Assembly (NCBI RefSeq): GCF_014655715.1
Contig: NZ_BNBM01000007.1
Coordinates: 186,001 to 250,000 of the forward strand
Source: Streptomyces lanatus
GTDB lineage: Bacteria > Actinomycetota > Actinomycetes > Streptomycetales > Streptomycetaceae
Reading direction: 5' to 3'
DNA length: 64,000 nucleotides
Positions within the stretch are counted from its first letter, which is position 1. Each line of letters starts with the position of its first letter. The translations under genes and the position numbers were made by a program. The notes beneath the pieces were generated by a model that searched no databases, had not been told where the DNA came from, and worked only from the letters and a program-made list of their open reading frames with translations. Shown piece after piece: positions 44,088-52,424 of this stretch.

Positions 44088-44282
44088 GAGGAATCACCAT
44101 GAACCCTGCAAAGCAGTACACGATCTTCGCGGTCGATCACGGCCAGGACTGTTTGTTGCGACTTGTTTCGGAATGCGGTCCTCATGCCTTGAGCATCAGT
44201 CGGAACTGGTACGCACGCCCACGCTGAGCCGGAAAGAAATGAAGCCGAGAAAGATGGACCATTCGTTGAAGCGGGGTCCGGC
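44088..44282. other. Lower-GC intergenic stretch
   Basis: Upstream of the coupled hypothetical pair. Base composition is clearly more AT-rich than the genome norm and no gene is supported. Confidence 0.4.
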
Positions 44283-44313
44283 TTGACCTCAAGTTAACTT
44301 GAGATTTTACGTT
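44283..44313 (+). promoter_or_regulatory. SoxR-type promoter and operator for the FMN reductase gene
   Basis: A perfect 16-base palindrome CTCAAGTTAACTTGAG is at 44288-44303, preceded by C as in the enterobacterial SoxR box. It lies between a -35 box TTGACC (44283-44288) and a -10 box TACGTT (44308-44313) with a 19-base spacer, the long spacing used by MerR-family activators such as SoxR. The FMN reductase gene starts 75 bases further on. As I recall, an FMN-reductase gene belongs to the SoxR regulon of S. coelicolor. Confidence 0.88.
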
Positions 44314-44387
44314 GCTTGTGCGGGCCCACTCAGGGCCGGATCGCGGATGTCGTCAGCACCCCCTTTCCATGGAATCGAGGTACCCCT

Positions 44388-44993
44388 ATGTCCTCCCAGC
44401 CCTCCACGCCCCACTCCCCTCTCAAGATCGGCGTCCTAATCGGCAGCGTCCGCCCCGGGCGGTTCGCCGACAAGGTCTCGGCGTGGTTCCTGGCCGAGAT
44501 CGGGCACCGCGATGACATGGAGACGCATGTCATCGATCTGTCCGAGCCGGCGCTTGCCGATGAGCTCAAGCTCACCCTGGAGCAGTCCGACGGGTCGGGC
44601 GACGCGCCGACGCTCGCTCAGCGCATCGGTGGGCTCGACGGGTTCGTGGTCGTGACGCCCGAGTACAACCATGGCTACCCGGCCGCCCTCAAGCTGGCGA
44701 TCGACTACGTCTACCGGGAGTGGCGGGCCAAGCCGGTCGGGTTCGTGTCGTACGGCGGGATGGCCGGCGGGCAGCGGGCCGTGGAGCAGCTTCGGCAGGT
44801 CTTCGCCGAGCTGCATGCCGTCACCCTGCGCGACACCGTCAGCTTCCACATGGCCTGGGAGCAGTTCGACGACGAAGGGCGCCCGCACGACCGGGACGGC
44901 ACCGCCAAGGCCGCCGCCGTGCTGCTGGACCAGCTCGCCTGGTGGGGGCTGACCCTGCGCGAGGGGCGGACCGCCAGGCCCTACGACGGCTGA
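44388..44993 (+). CDS. NAD(P)H-dependent FMN reductase
   Basis: 201 residues of flavodoxin-like fold. The FMN phosphate loop is IGSVRPGRFADKV near 17-29; PEYNHGYPAALKLAIDY and SYGGMAGGQRAVEQLR are family signatures. ATG 44388 follows ATCGAGG. It should reduce FMN or quinones with NAD(P)H. The SoxR-type promoter directly upstream predicts induction by redox-cycling compounds, consistent with a detoxifying quinone/flavin reductase. Confidence 0.92.
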   Translation: MSSQPSTPHSPLKIGVLIGSVRPGRFADKVSAWFLAEIGHRDDMETHVIDLSEPALADELKLTLEQSDGSGDAPTLAQRIGGLDGFVVVTPEYNHGYPAALKLAIDYVYREWRAKPVGFVSYGGMAGGQRAVEQLRQVFAELHAVTLRDTVSFHMAWEQFDDEGRPHDRDGTAKAAAVLLDQLAWWGLTLREGRTARPYDG

Positions 44994-45150
44994 ACAGGAC
45001 CTACCCCGGGTGCCCAAGAACTCAGGTCACCTGAGGCGGGCCGCCAGGCTGACCCGCACCCACCCCGCACGCCCCAAGAACTCAGCCGACCCGGGGCGGA
45101 CCGCAGGACCGCGGCGAATGAACGGCACCCACCCTGCACCCCCCAAGCCC

Positions 45151-46827
45151 TCACCCCACCCCCACCCGCCCAAACCGCCCCGCCACCCGAAGCTCCCCCT
45201 CCACCCGCGCCGCGGTCTCCGCCAGCTCCGGCAGGACATCCCGTACGCACTCCTCCACCGACCGTCGAGCCGCATGCATGGCCACGTTCACGGCGGCGAC
45301 CGCTCGGCCGGTTCGGTCGCGTACCGGTACTGCCACCGAGCGCAGGCCGGCCTCCAACTCCTCGTCGACCAGGGCGTATCCGTGGGTTCGGGTGTCGGAC
45401 AGGGCCTTCGTGAGGGCTGTCGGGTCGGTGATGGTGTGGGGGGTGAGGGAGGGGAGGTCGGTGAAGGACGGGCGTTCGGCCAGGTCCGCCAGTAGGACTC
45501 GGCCCAGTGAGGTCGCGTACGCCGGTAGGCGTGTGCCCACCGTGATGTTCACGCTCATCACGCGGCGGGTGGCGGCTCGGGCGAGGTACTGGATCTCGTC
45601 GCCGGAGGGGGTCAGGACCGCCAGGGACGTCGATTCGTGGACTCGGTCCGCCAGTTCGGTGAGGTGTGGGGTCGCGATCTGGGCGAGGGTCGTGCGGGAC
45701 AGGGGTGGGTAGCCGAGGGCGAGGACCCGGGGGGTGAGGGTGAAGGTTCGGCTGCCCGACTGGGTCACCAGGCCCAGGTGTTCGTAGGTGATCAGTGCTC
45801 TGCGGGCCGTCGCGCGGGCCAGGCCCGTCGCGCGGGACACGTCGGTCAGGGTCAGCTCCTGGCGGGCCTCGCCGAACGCGGTCAGTACCGTCAGCCCGCG
45901 CGCCAGTGATTCGATGAACTCCCGGCCCAGTTCCTGCTTGGAGGCGCCCGTCCAGGTCGCCAGGCCCGCCGGGGCCGGGCCGGGGTGGGGGTCGGGGGCC
46001 TCGCGCAGGGTGCGTTCCATGTCGGCGACCGCTGTGCGGAGGCGGGGGAGGAGCGTGTCGCGCAGGTCCGCGGCGGTGTGGCGGCTGGTGTGGCTCACCA
46101 CGCTCACCACGCAGGCGATACAGCCGCCCGCCCGCGGATCCCGCACCGGTACGGACACCGCGACCAGCCCCGGCTCGATCAACTGGTCGTCCAGCGCCCA
46201 GCCGTCCTTCCGCGCCCGGGTCACCCGGTGTTCGAAGTCCTCGTCGGAGGACGGATGCCCCGTCCGCCACGGTACGGCCGGGAAGCCCCGGTCCTCCGGG
46301 TCCTTCGCCCGGCGTTCGCGCCACGACTGCCACTGCGCGTCCGTCCACTCCGTGGCGAACAGCGGGCCTGGGGCGGTGCGTTCGGCGGGGAGCAGGTCGC
46401 CGATGCGGAAGCTGAGGGACATCGCGCGGCGGCGGGTCGCCTGGTGGATGAAGCGGATGCCGTCGCGGTCGGCGACCGCCAGCGACACCGACTCGTCCAG
46501 CTCGTCGGCGAGCGCGTCCGCGGGGGAGGAGAGCAGGGCGGGCAGGGCGAGGGCGGCCAGGTAGGCGTTGCCCAGTTCCATCACCCGGGGCGCCAGCACC
46601 ACGTCACGGCCGTCCAGGCGGACGTATCCCATGCGGGCGAGCGTGGACGCGATCCGGTCCACCGTCGAACGCGCCAGGCCGGTGCTCCGCTCCAGCCCGC
46701 TGGCGCTCAGGGTTCCGTCGGCCTCCGTGAGCCGCCGTAGCACCGCCACGCCCCGGATCAGAGGCACGACCGCCTCCGCCGGCACGGCACGATCGTCGTC
46801 CAGGGGCGTGGTCGTCTTCGCGGGCAT
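45151..46827 (-). CDS. Double IclR-type transcriptional regulator (two tandem IclR units)
   Basis: 558 residues, twice the usual IclR length. The first unit has HTH LSASGLERSTGLARSTVDRIAS near 40-61 and an effector domain with DELDESVSLAVADRDGIRFIH; the second begins near 300 with HTH LTLTDVSRATGLARATARRAL and DRVHESTSLAVLTPSGDEIQYL and RLPAYATSLGRVLLADL. ATG 46827 follows GGAGAG. Such fusions occur among regulators of aromatic catabolism (PcaR/PobR style). No catabolic operon is adjacent, so targets are elsewhere. Confidence 0.9.
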   Translation of the reverse strand: MPAKTTTPLDDDRAVPAEAVVPLIRGVAVLRRLTEADGTLSASGLERSTGLARSTVDRIASTLARMGYVRLDGRDVVLAPRVMELGNAYLAALALPALLSSPADALADELDESVSLAVADRDGIRFIHQATRRRAMSLSFRIGDLLPAERTAPGPLFATEWTDAQWQSWRERRAKDPEDRGFPAVPWRTGHPSSDEDFEHRVTRARKDGWALDDQLIEPGLVAVSVPVRDPRAGGCIACVVSVVSHTSRHTAADLRDTLLPRLRTAVADMERTLREAPDPHPGPAPAGLATWTGASKQELGREFIESLARGLTVLTAFGEARQELTLTDVSRATGLARATARRALITYEHLGLVTQSGSRTFTLTPRVLALGYPPLSRTTLAQIATPHLTELADRVHESTSLAVLTPSGDEIQYLARAATRRVMSVNITVGTRLPAYATSLGRVLLADLAERPSFTDLPSLTPHTITDPTALTKALSDTRTHGYALVDEELEAGLRSVAVPVRDRTGRAVAAVNVAMHAARRSVEECVRDVLPELAETAARVEGELRVAGRFGRVGVG

Positions 46828-46927
46828 CAGCTCTCCGTACGGCGTTCGCGGCAGCTCTAACGGTAATCGGCCCGCAGGCCGCACGCGCTCGCGCCGCCCC
46901 TGAGGCACCCCAGCCCGTCCGGCTGAC

Positions 46928-48208
46928 CTACCCCCGACTGACCCGCACCCGATAACTCCCCGCCAGATCCACCCCCGCCACCACCACCCGCACCCCCCGC
47001 TTCTCGTCCACGAACTCCTCCCCGGGCCCGAACGTCGCGTCCGACAGCTCGGCGTGGACATTCGGGCTCCGCGTGCAACCCCCGCTGTCCTCATGGGAGT
47101 CGAGGACCTTCATCGGGCCCATCCCGGTGTCGACGTCCGCGTCGACCTTGTAGATCAGGACGCCGGGGCGGCACACGGCCTCGTCGTTGCCCTCGCGGGT
47201 GCGCAGTTCGAGGGCGTAGCCGGTGCGGCGGCTCAGGGGGACGAAGACCAGCTTGGGGCCGCCCTCGCGGGCCAGCGGGGTGAGGGCGTACTCGGTCGTT
47301 CCGTCGCCCGCCGCGCACGCCACCTGTGCGTCGTCCAGCCAGCCCAGCTTCCACTTGTGCCAGCCGAGCAGATCGTTGTTGGCGCCCCAGTCCTCGCTCA
47401 TGATGTCCCAGTGGCCGACCGCGCCCCCGCCCTCGGCGGTGTACAGGTCGGGGAGGCCGAAGACATGGCCGTTCTCGTGGGGGAGGACCCGGTAGCCGGT
47501 GCGGTGGTAGGTGCCGGAGCCGTCGTCCTGGCGGGAGTAGACGAAGGACGCGTTGGCCACCGAGACGCCGTCGGCGACCGGGGCCTCGGTGTTGCCGGCG
47601 AAGGTCACCGACAGGACCGTGTCCAGGGCGGAGGGGCCGGCGTTCGGGGTCACCAGGACGTTCAGGAAGTCGTACGACCGGAAGTCCACCTTCGGGTCGG
47701 CGGCGACCACGATGTCCTGGACCAGCTTGCGGTACCCGGGGTCGAAGGGCGCGCCGCGCTCTATGCCGTACGCCCGGAACGACTTCGGCATGCGCAGCCA
47801 GCCGGGGATCGGGGTCTCGGGGTGGTAGTCGAGGCGGCCGTAGGAGCTGGTGCGGTACCAGTCCTGGGTCTGCGGGAAGAACTCGGCGAAGCGGTCCTGG
47901 GCGCGGCCCTGGCCGGGGGTGTCGGGGAAGTCGACCATCAGGGTGAGGGCGCGGACGGTGCCGGTGGAGCGGGCGTAGCCGCGGATCGTCGGTACGCCCT
48001 CCGACATCTGGACCGTGGGACGGCCGCTGATCATGCAGGGGCGCAGGGCCGAGGGGTGTTCGGGGGAGACCGGGCCCGCTCCGACCACCGTCGAGGTGCC
48101 CGCCGTGAGGTGTCCGGTGCCTGCCGAGGTGCTGACCGCCAGGGTCAGGACGGTCACGGAGGCGAGGGCGGCCACACGGCGGGGGCGTATCCGGCGATTC
48201 GGCTGCAT
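46928..48208 (-). CDS. Secreted M6-type metalloprotease-domain protein
   Basis: 426 residues. The signal peptide spans about residues 1-30 (RRVAALASVTVLTLAVSTSA). The zinc motif is LPHENGHVFGLPDLY, an HExxH with the downstream GLPD typical of immune-inhibitor-A-like M6 proteases. ALTLMVDFPDTPGQG and GHWDIMSEDWGANN are further family blocks. It likely degrades proteins outside the cell. It stands alone between the IclR gene and a divergent TetR gene. Confidence 0.88.
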   Translation of the reverse strand: MQPNRRIRPRRVAALASVTVLTLAVSTSAGTGHLTAGTSTVVGAGPVSPEHPSALRPCMISGRPTVQMSEGVPTIRGYARSTGTVRALTLMVDFPDTPGQGRAQDRFAEFFPQTQDWYRTSSYGRLDYHPETPIPGWLRMPKSFRAYGIERGAPFDPGYRKLVQDIVVAADPKVDFRSYDFLNVLVTPNAGPSALDTVLSVTFAGNTEAPVADGVSVANASFVYSRQDDGSGTYHRTGYRVLPHENGHVFGLPDLYTAEGGGAVGHWDIMSEDWGANNDLLGWHKWKLGWLDDAQVACAAGDGTTEYALTPLAREGGPKLVFVPLSRRTGYALELRTREGNDEAVCRPGVLIYKVDADVDTGMGPMKVLDSHEDSGGCTRSPNVHAELSDATFGPGEEFVDEKRGVRVVVAGVDLAGSYRVRVSRG

Positions 48209-48450
48209 GCATGGGCCCTTCAGTCCATGGCAGCCGCCGGACTGCGCGCTGCACCCTCTCGATCACCCTGTGTCGAGGGGTGCGGGGACGCGCGCTGGAT
48301 GAGACCGAACGTGGGTTCTTCGGCGAGAAGGGTGTGACGTAGGCCACATCAAAACTCTTCCGTGGCCGGAAATAACCGGGGACCCTCTCCCCGTTTAGCC
48401 ATGTGTCCGAGCGAAACGGGGACAGCTTCCCCGGATCGCCACCCAGCCTC

Positions 48451-48481
48451 CCGATACCGATCGGGATCCGATATCAATCGG
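48451..48481. promoter_or_regulatory. Tandem inverted repeats CCGAT-N4-ATCGG (TetR operator pair)
   Basis: Two perfect inverted repeats, 48451-48464 and 48468-48481, separated by GAT and thus repeated every 17 bases. They end 19 bases before the GTG of the TetR gene, around its expected promoter and ribosome site. Confidence 0.8.
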
Positions 48482-48500
48482 AATCACTCAGGAGTACGCC

Positions 48501-49145
48501 GTGCAGACCGTCACCCCCGTAGCGCGCAAGGCGCCCCGGCCGCGCGCCGACGCCCTGCGCAACCGGGAGCGGATCGTCACCGCCGCCCGGGAGATGTTCG
48601 TCGAGTTCGGTCCGGACGTACCGCTCGACGAGATCGCCCGCCGGGCCGGCGTCGGCAATGCCACGGTGTACCGCAACTTCCCCGACCGCGACGCGCTGGT
48701 CCGCGAGGTCGTCTGCTCCGTCATGGACCGTACGACGGAGGCGGCCGAGTTGGCGCTCGCGCAGAGCGGGGATGCCTTCGAGGCACTGGAGCGCTTCGTG
48801 CACGCCGCCGCCGACGAGCGGATCAGCGCTCTGTGCCCGATGATCCAGTCCACCTTCGACAAGAACCACCCGGACCTGGAGGCCTCGCGCGAACGGTGCG
48901 AGGGCCTCGTCGGGGCGATCATGGACCGCGCCAAGGCGGCCGGCCAGCTCCGCTCCGACGTGGACGTCGGCGACGTCATGATCGCCGCGGCCCAGCTCAG
49001 CCGGCCCCCGGCGGGCACCGGGTGCGACATCGCCGACCGCTACGTCCACCGTCATCTTCAGCTGTTCCTGGACGGATTGCGGGCCCCGGCCCGCTCGGTC
49101 CTGCCGGGCACGGCGCTGACCATGGAGGACCTGCGCAAGGCCTGA
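48501..49145 (+). CDS. TetR family regulator of the downstream MFS pump
   Basis: 214 residues from GTG 48501, preceded by CAGGAG. Helix-turn-helix at about 38-58: VPLDEIARRAGVGNATVYRNFPDRDALV. C-terminal domain LCPMIQSTFDKNHPDLEASRERC. It lies 132 bases upstream of the MFS gene on the same strand and has paired operators in its own leader. It probably represses both until a toxic compound binds. The block TetR-MFS-MarR-dioxygenase-acetyltransferase-hrdD is, as I recall, also found in S. coelicolor. Confidence 0.92.
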   Translation: MQTVTPVARKAPRPRADALRNRERIVTAAREMFVEFGPDVPLDEIARRAGVGNATVYRNFPDRDALVREVVCSVMDRTTEAAELALAQSGDAFEALERFVHAAADERISALCPMIQSTFDKNHPDLEASRERCEGLVGAIMDRAKAAGQLRSDVDVGDVMIAAAQLSRPPAGTGCDIADRYVHRHLQLFLDGLRAPARSVLPGTALTMEDLRKA

Positions 49146-49277
49146 CCGATTAGTTCATAGCGCCACCGCAGTCAGAAGACCGAATCCCAGTACCGAATCC
49201 CACCGGCCGTCACAGCCGACGAGCCGTCCCCTTTTCTTTCCCTTTTTCCGTCACGAAGTCCCGAAGTGGGTATCCCC

Positions 49278-50819
49278 ATGTCTGAAACAGCCTCAAAGGC
49301 TCCCGGCGTGCTGGAGAAGTCCGGCGACGCCAATCGCTGGAAGGCGCTCGTCTTCATCGCGCTGGCCCAGCTGATGGTCGTCCTCGATGCGACCATCGTG
49401 AACATCGCCCTGCCGTCCGCCCAGGTCGACCTCGGCATATCGGACGGCAACCGCCAGTGGGTCGTCACGGCCTACGCGCTGGCCTTCGGCGGTCTGCTCC
49501 TGTTCGGCGGCCGGATCGCCGACCTGTGGGGCCGTAAGAACGCCTTCGTCGTCGGCCTGATCGGCTTCGCCGGTGCCTCCGCGCTCGGTGGCGCCGCCAC
49601 CAACGAGGCGATGATGTTCGGCGCCCGCGCCCTGCAGGGTGTCTTCGGCGCTCTGCTCGCGCCCGCCGCGCTCTCCCTGCTCGCCGTGATGTTCACGGAC
49701 GCCAAGGAGCGTGCCAAGGCATTCGGCATCTATGGTGCGATCGCCGGTGGCGGTGGCGCCGTCGGTTTCATCCTCGGCGGCGTGCTGACCGAGTACATGG
49801 ACTGGCGCTGGACGTTCTTCGTCAACATCCCGTTCGCGATCGTCGCCGCGCTCGGCGCGTACTTCGTCATCCGTGAGCCGGAGGGCGGCCGCAACCGCAA
49901 CCCGCTCGACATCCCCGGCGTCCTGCTGTCCACCCTGGGCCTGGTCGCGCTCGTCTACGGCTTCACCCGCGCCGAGTCCAACGGCTGGGGCGACTCCGTG
50001 ACCGTGGGCATGTTCGTCGCCTCCGCGGTCCTGCTGCTCGCCTTCGTCGTCACCGAGGCCAAGGTCAAGGCCCCGCTGCTGCCCCTGCGCGTGATCACCG
50101 ACCGCAACCGTGGCGGCGTCTACCTCTCGCTCGGTATCGCGATCATCGCGATGTTCGGCACGTTCCTGTTCCTGACCTACTACCTGCAGATCGTGAAGGG
50201 CTACACGCCGATCAAGACCGGCTTCGCCTTCCTGCCGATGATCGTGGGCATGATGGTCGGCTCGACCCAGATCGGCACCCGTCTGATGACCCGCGTCCCG
50301 GCGCGGGTGCTGATGGGTCCCGGCTTCCTGGTCGCCGCGGTCGGCATGCTCCTGATGACGCAGCTGGAGATCGGTTCGTCGTACGCCTCGATCATCCTGC
50401 CGGCGATGCTGCTGCTCGGCCTCGGTATGGGTACGGCGTTCATGCCCGCCATGTCCCTGGCCACCCTGGGCGTCGAGCCCCGGGACGCCGGTGTCGCCTC
50501 CGCGATGGTCAACACCTCGCAGCAGGTGGGCGGCGCGATCGGTACGGCCCTGCTGAACACGATCGCCGCGTCGGCCACGACCTCCTACATCGCCGACCAC
50601 ATCGGCTCCGCGACCTCCAAGTCGCAGCAGCAGTTGGTGGCGCTGCAGGGTCAGGTGCACGGCTACACCAACGCGATCTGGTTCGCCGTCGGCATGCTGG
50701 TGCTCGCCGCGGTCATCGTCGTGACCTTCGTCAACGCCGGCCGCCCGGACGGTACGACGGTCGTGTCCTCCGAGGAGGGCGCCGAGGACGAGATGCCGGT
50801 GCCGGTCGTCGCGCACTAG
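49278..50819 (+). CDS. MFS drug exporter, DHA2 (14-TM) family
   Basis: 513 residues, 14 membrane segments. Key motifs: LVFIALAQLMVVLDATIVNI (helix 1, D in motif D1), GGRIADLWGRKNAF (motif A), GVFGALLAPAALSLL (motif B/C region) and a hydrophilic acidic tail. I chose ATG 49278 (MSETA); a GTG four codons earlier is possible, and neither has a strong ribosome site. Probable proton antiporter for drugs, controlled by the TetR gene upstream. Confidence 0.93.
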   Translation: MSETASKAPGVLEKSGDANRWKALVFIALAQLMVVLDATIVNIALPSAQVDLGISDGNRQWVVTAYALAFGGLLLFGGRIADLWGRKNAFVVGLIGFAGASALGGAATNEAMMFGARALQGVFGALLAPAALSLLAVMFTDAKERAKAFGIYGAIAGGGGAVGFILGGVLTEYMDWRWTFFVNIPFAIVAALGAYFVIREPEGGRNRNPLDIPGVLLSTLGLVALVYGFTRAESNGWGDSVTVGMFVASAVLLLAFVVTEAKVKAPLLPLRVITDRNRGGVYLSLGIAIIAMFGTFLFLTYYLQIVKGYTPIKTGFAFLPMIVGMMVGSTQIGTRLMTRVPARVLMGPGFLVAAVGMLLMTQLEIGSSYASIILPAMLLLGLGMGTAFMPAMSLATLGVEPRDAGVASAMVNTSQQVGGAIGTALLNTIAASATTSYIADHIGSATSKSQQQLVALQGQVHGYTNAIWFAVGMLVLAAVIVVTFVNAGRPDGTTVVSSEEGAEDEMPVPVVAH

Positions 50820-50858
50820 TAACGCACCACGACCTCCGGGTCGTACCCCTCGGGACCA

Positions 50859-50898
50859 GGCGTACGTACGGGGATGGGGACGCTCCGTACGTACCGCC
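50859..50898. terminator. Terminator between convergent MFS and MarR genes
   Basis: A 13-base stem with one bulged base (50859-50871 with 50885-50898) around a GC-rich loop. It lies between the 3' ends of the two genes. Confidence 0.7.
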
Positions 50899-50932
50899 TC
50901 AGGACCTGCCCCGGCCTCGCTGAATGAGCGGT

Positions 50933-51469
50933 TCAGCGGAGCCAGGGCAGGTCCGCACCCGCTTCCGTCGGCTGCAGGCCCTCGGCGACGATCCGCATGA
51001 TCTCGCCGAGGGCCTTCTGCTGTTCCCCGGTGAGGCGGTCGAACATCGCCTGGCGCACGGCCTCCACATGACCCGGCGCGGTCTCCTTGAGCACCGCGAG
51101 ACCGGCGTCGGTCAGCACGGCGAACTGACCCCGCTTGTCGTCGGGGCAGTCCTCGCGTCTGACCCAGCCGTTCTTCTCCAGCCGGGCGATGGCGTGCGAG
51201 AGACGGGAGCGGGTGATCTTCGCGTGCATCGCCAGCTCGGTCATCCGCAGCCGGCGGCGCGGGGACTCGGCGAGCTTGACGAGGAGTCCGTAGTAGATGT
51301 GCGGCATGCCCGCGTCCCGCTGGAGCTGGCGGTCCAGGTGGTCCTCGAGCAGGGTGACGGCGTCCAGATAGGTGCGCCAGACGCGCTGCTGGTCGTCGGT
51401 GAGCCAGCGTGGTTCCTGGGCGGGCGCGGGCTCGGACGCGGGGGGCGCGGAGGTCGATGCCGTATTCAT
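50933..51469 (-). CDS. MarR family transcriptional regulator
   Basis: 178 residues from ATG 51469 (a GTG three codons upstream is possible). Winged-helix core: LRMTELAMHAKITRSRLSHAIARLEKNGWVRREDCPDDKRGQFAVLTDAG. The N-terminal Ala/Pro-rich 25 residues are probably disordered. Divergent from a LigB-type dioxygenase gene with an 18-base palindrome between them, so it probably controls that gene and itself in response to a phenolic compound. Confidence 0.92.
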   Translation of the reverse strand: MNTASTSAPPASEPAPAQEPRWLTDDQQRVWRTYLDAVTLLEDHLDRQLQRDAGMPHIYYGLLVKLAESPRRRLRMTELAMHAKITRSRLSHAIARLEKNGWVRREDCPDDKRGQFAVLTDAGLAVLKETAPGHVEAVRQAMFDRLTGEQQKALGEIMRIVAEGLQPTEAGADLPWLR

Positions 51470-51536
51470 GTACTCCACTGTACGAGAGCTCTCCTTGAAT
51501 TTTTAACTACTCCGACGTACGGTTTTTCGAACAGGA

Positions 51537-51554
51537 TGCTTTAGAATTAAAGCA
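51537..51554. promoter_or_regulatory. MarR operator palindrome
   Basis: TGCTTTA-GAAT-TAAAGCA, perfect 7-base arms, 66 bases before the dioxygenase start and 68 bases before the marR start. The surrounding DNA is AT-rich for this genome and should hold both promoters. Confidence 0.75.
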
Positions 51555-51619
51555 ACCGGAGTCCCGGGTCTCGCGATCTCAGGCCTCTGGATCTCAGGTC
51601 TCTGGAGGGAGCCGCCGTA

Positions 51620-52411
51620 ATGTCCGCGTCCGCCGCACCGCAGCAGCGCATGCCCGCCCTCTATCTCAGTCACGGCGCCCCGCCGCTCGCGGACGACCCG
51701 GTCTGGCCCGGCGAGCTCGCGGCATGGTCCGCGGAGCTGCCGCGCCCCAAGGCGATCCTCATGGTCTCCGCCCACTGGGAGGAGGCCCCGCTCGCCATCG
51801 GCGCCACCGAGACCCTGCCTCTCGTCTACGACTTCTGGGGATTCCCCGAGCACTACTACCAGGTAACGTACGCGGCCCCCGGCGCCCCCGAGCTCGCCGA
51901 GTCCGTACGGAAGCTGCTGCGCGCCCCCGGCACACCAGTGCAGGACATCCCCGACCGCGGCCTCGACCACGGCGCCTACGTCCCCCTCGTCGAGATGTAC
52001 CCCGGCGCCGACATCCCCGTCCTGCAGATCTCCATGCCGACCCTCGACCCCGTGCGGCTCATGGACATCGGCCGCAGGCTGGCGCCTCTGCGCGACGAGG
52101 GCGTACTGATCGTCGGCTCCGGCTTCTTCACCCACAACCTCGCGGCCCTGCGGCAGGGAGGCATCCCCAGCTGGTCGGTCGAGTTCGACGACTGGGGCCG
52201 CCGGACGCTGGAGAACCGCGACTGGGATACCATGCTCGACTTCCTCCACAAGGCTCCGGCCGGCCGCTACGCCCATCCGCGCACCGAGCACTTCGCCCCG
52301 CTGTTCGTGACGATGGGCGCGGCGGAGGCGGCGGGTGAGCTGGACGGGCAGCGGTCCGTGATCGACGGGTTCTGGATGGGGCTGGCGAAGCGCTCGGTCC
52401 AGTTCGGCTGA
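51620..52411 (+). CDS. LigB/DODA-type extradiol ring-cleavage dioxygenase family protein
   Basis: 263 residues. The iron ligands expected for this family are in LYLSHGAPPL, VSAHWEE and GLDHGAYVPL, with SGFFTHNL and HFAPLFVTMGA further on. It should open catechol-like rings with oxygen, or act on a quinone-type compound. ATG 51620 follows GGAGGGAG. Controlled probably by the divergent MarR gene. Convergent with the acetyltransferase gene. Confidence 0.9.
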   Translation: MSASAAPQQRMPALYLSHGAPPLADDPVWPGELAAWSAELPRPKAILMVSAHWEEAPLAIGATETLPLVYDFWGFPEHYYQVTYAAPGAPELAESVRKLLRAPGTPVQDIPDRGLDHGAYVPLVEMYPGADIPVLQISMPTLDPVRLMDIGRRLAPLRDEGVLIVGSGFFTHNLAALRQGGIPSWSVEFDDWGRRTLENRDWDTMLDFLHKAPAGRYAHPRTEHFAPLFVTMGAAEAAGELDGQRSVIDGFWMGLAKRSVQFG

Positions 52412-52424
52412 GCCCGCCCCTGGG

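Noticed and set aside
43898-44185. A competing frame starting MRTAFRNKSQ on the minus strand
   Set aside because: It overlaps a longer, more protein-like frame (43644-44087); one of the two must be false and the longer one is linked to the next gene by a stop/start overlap. The choice is not certain.
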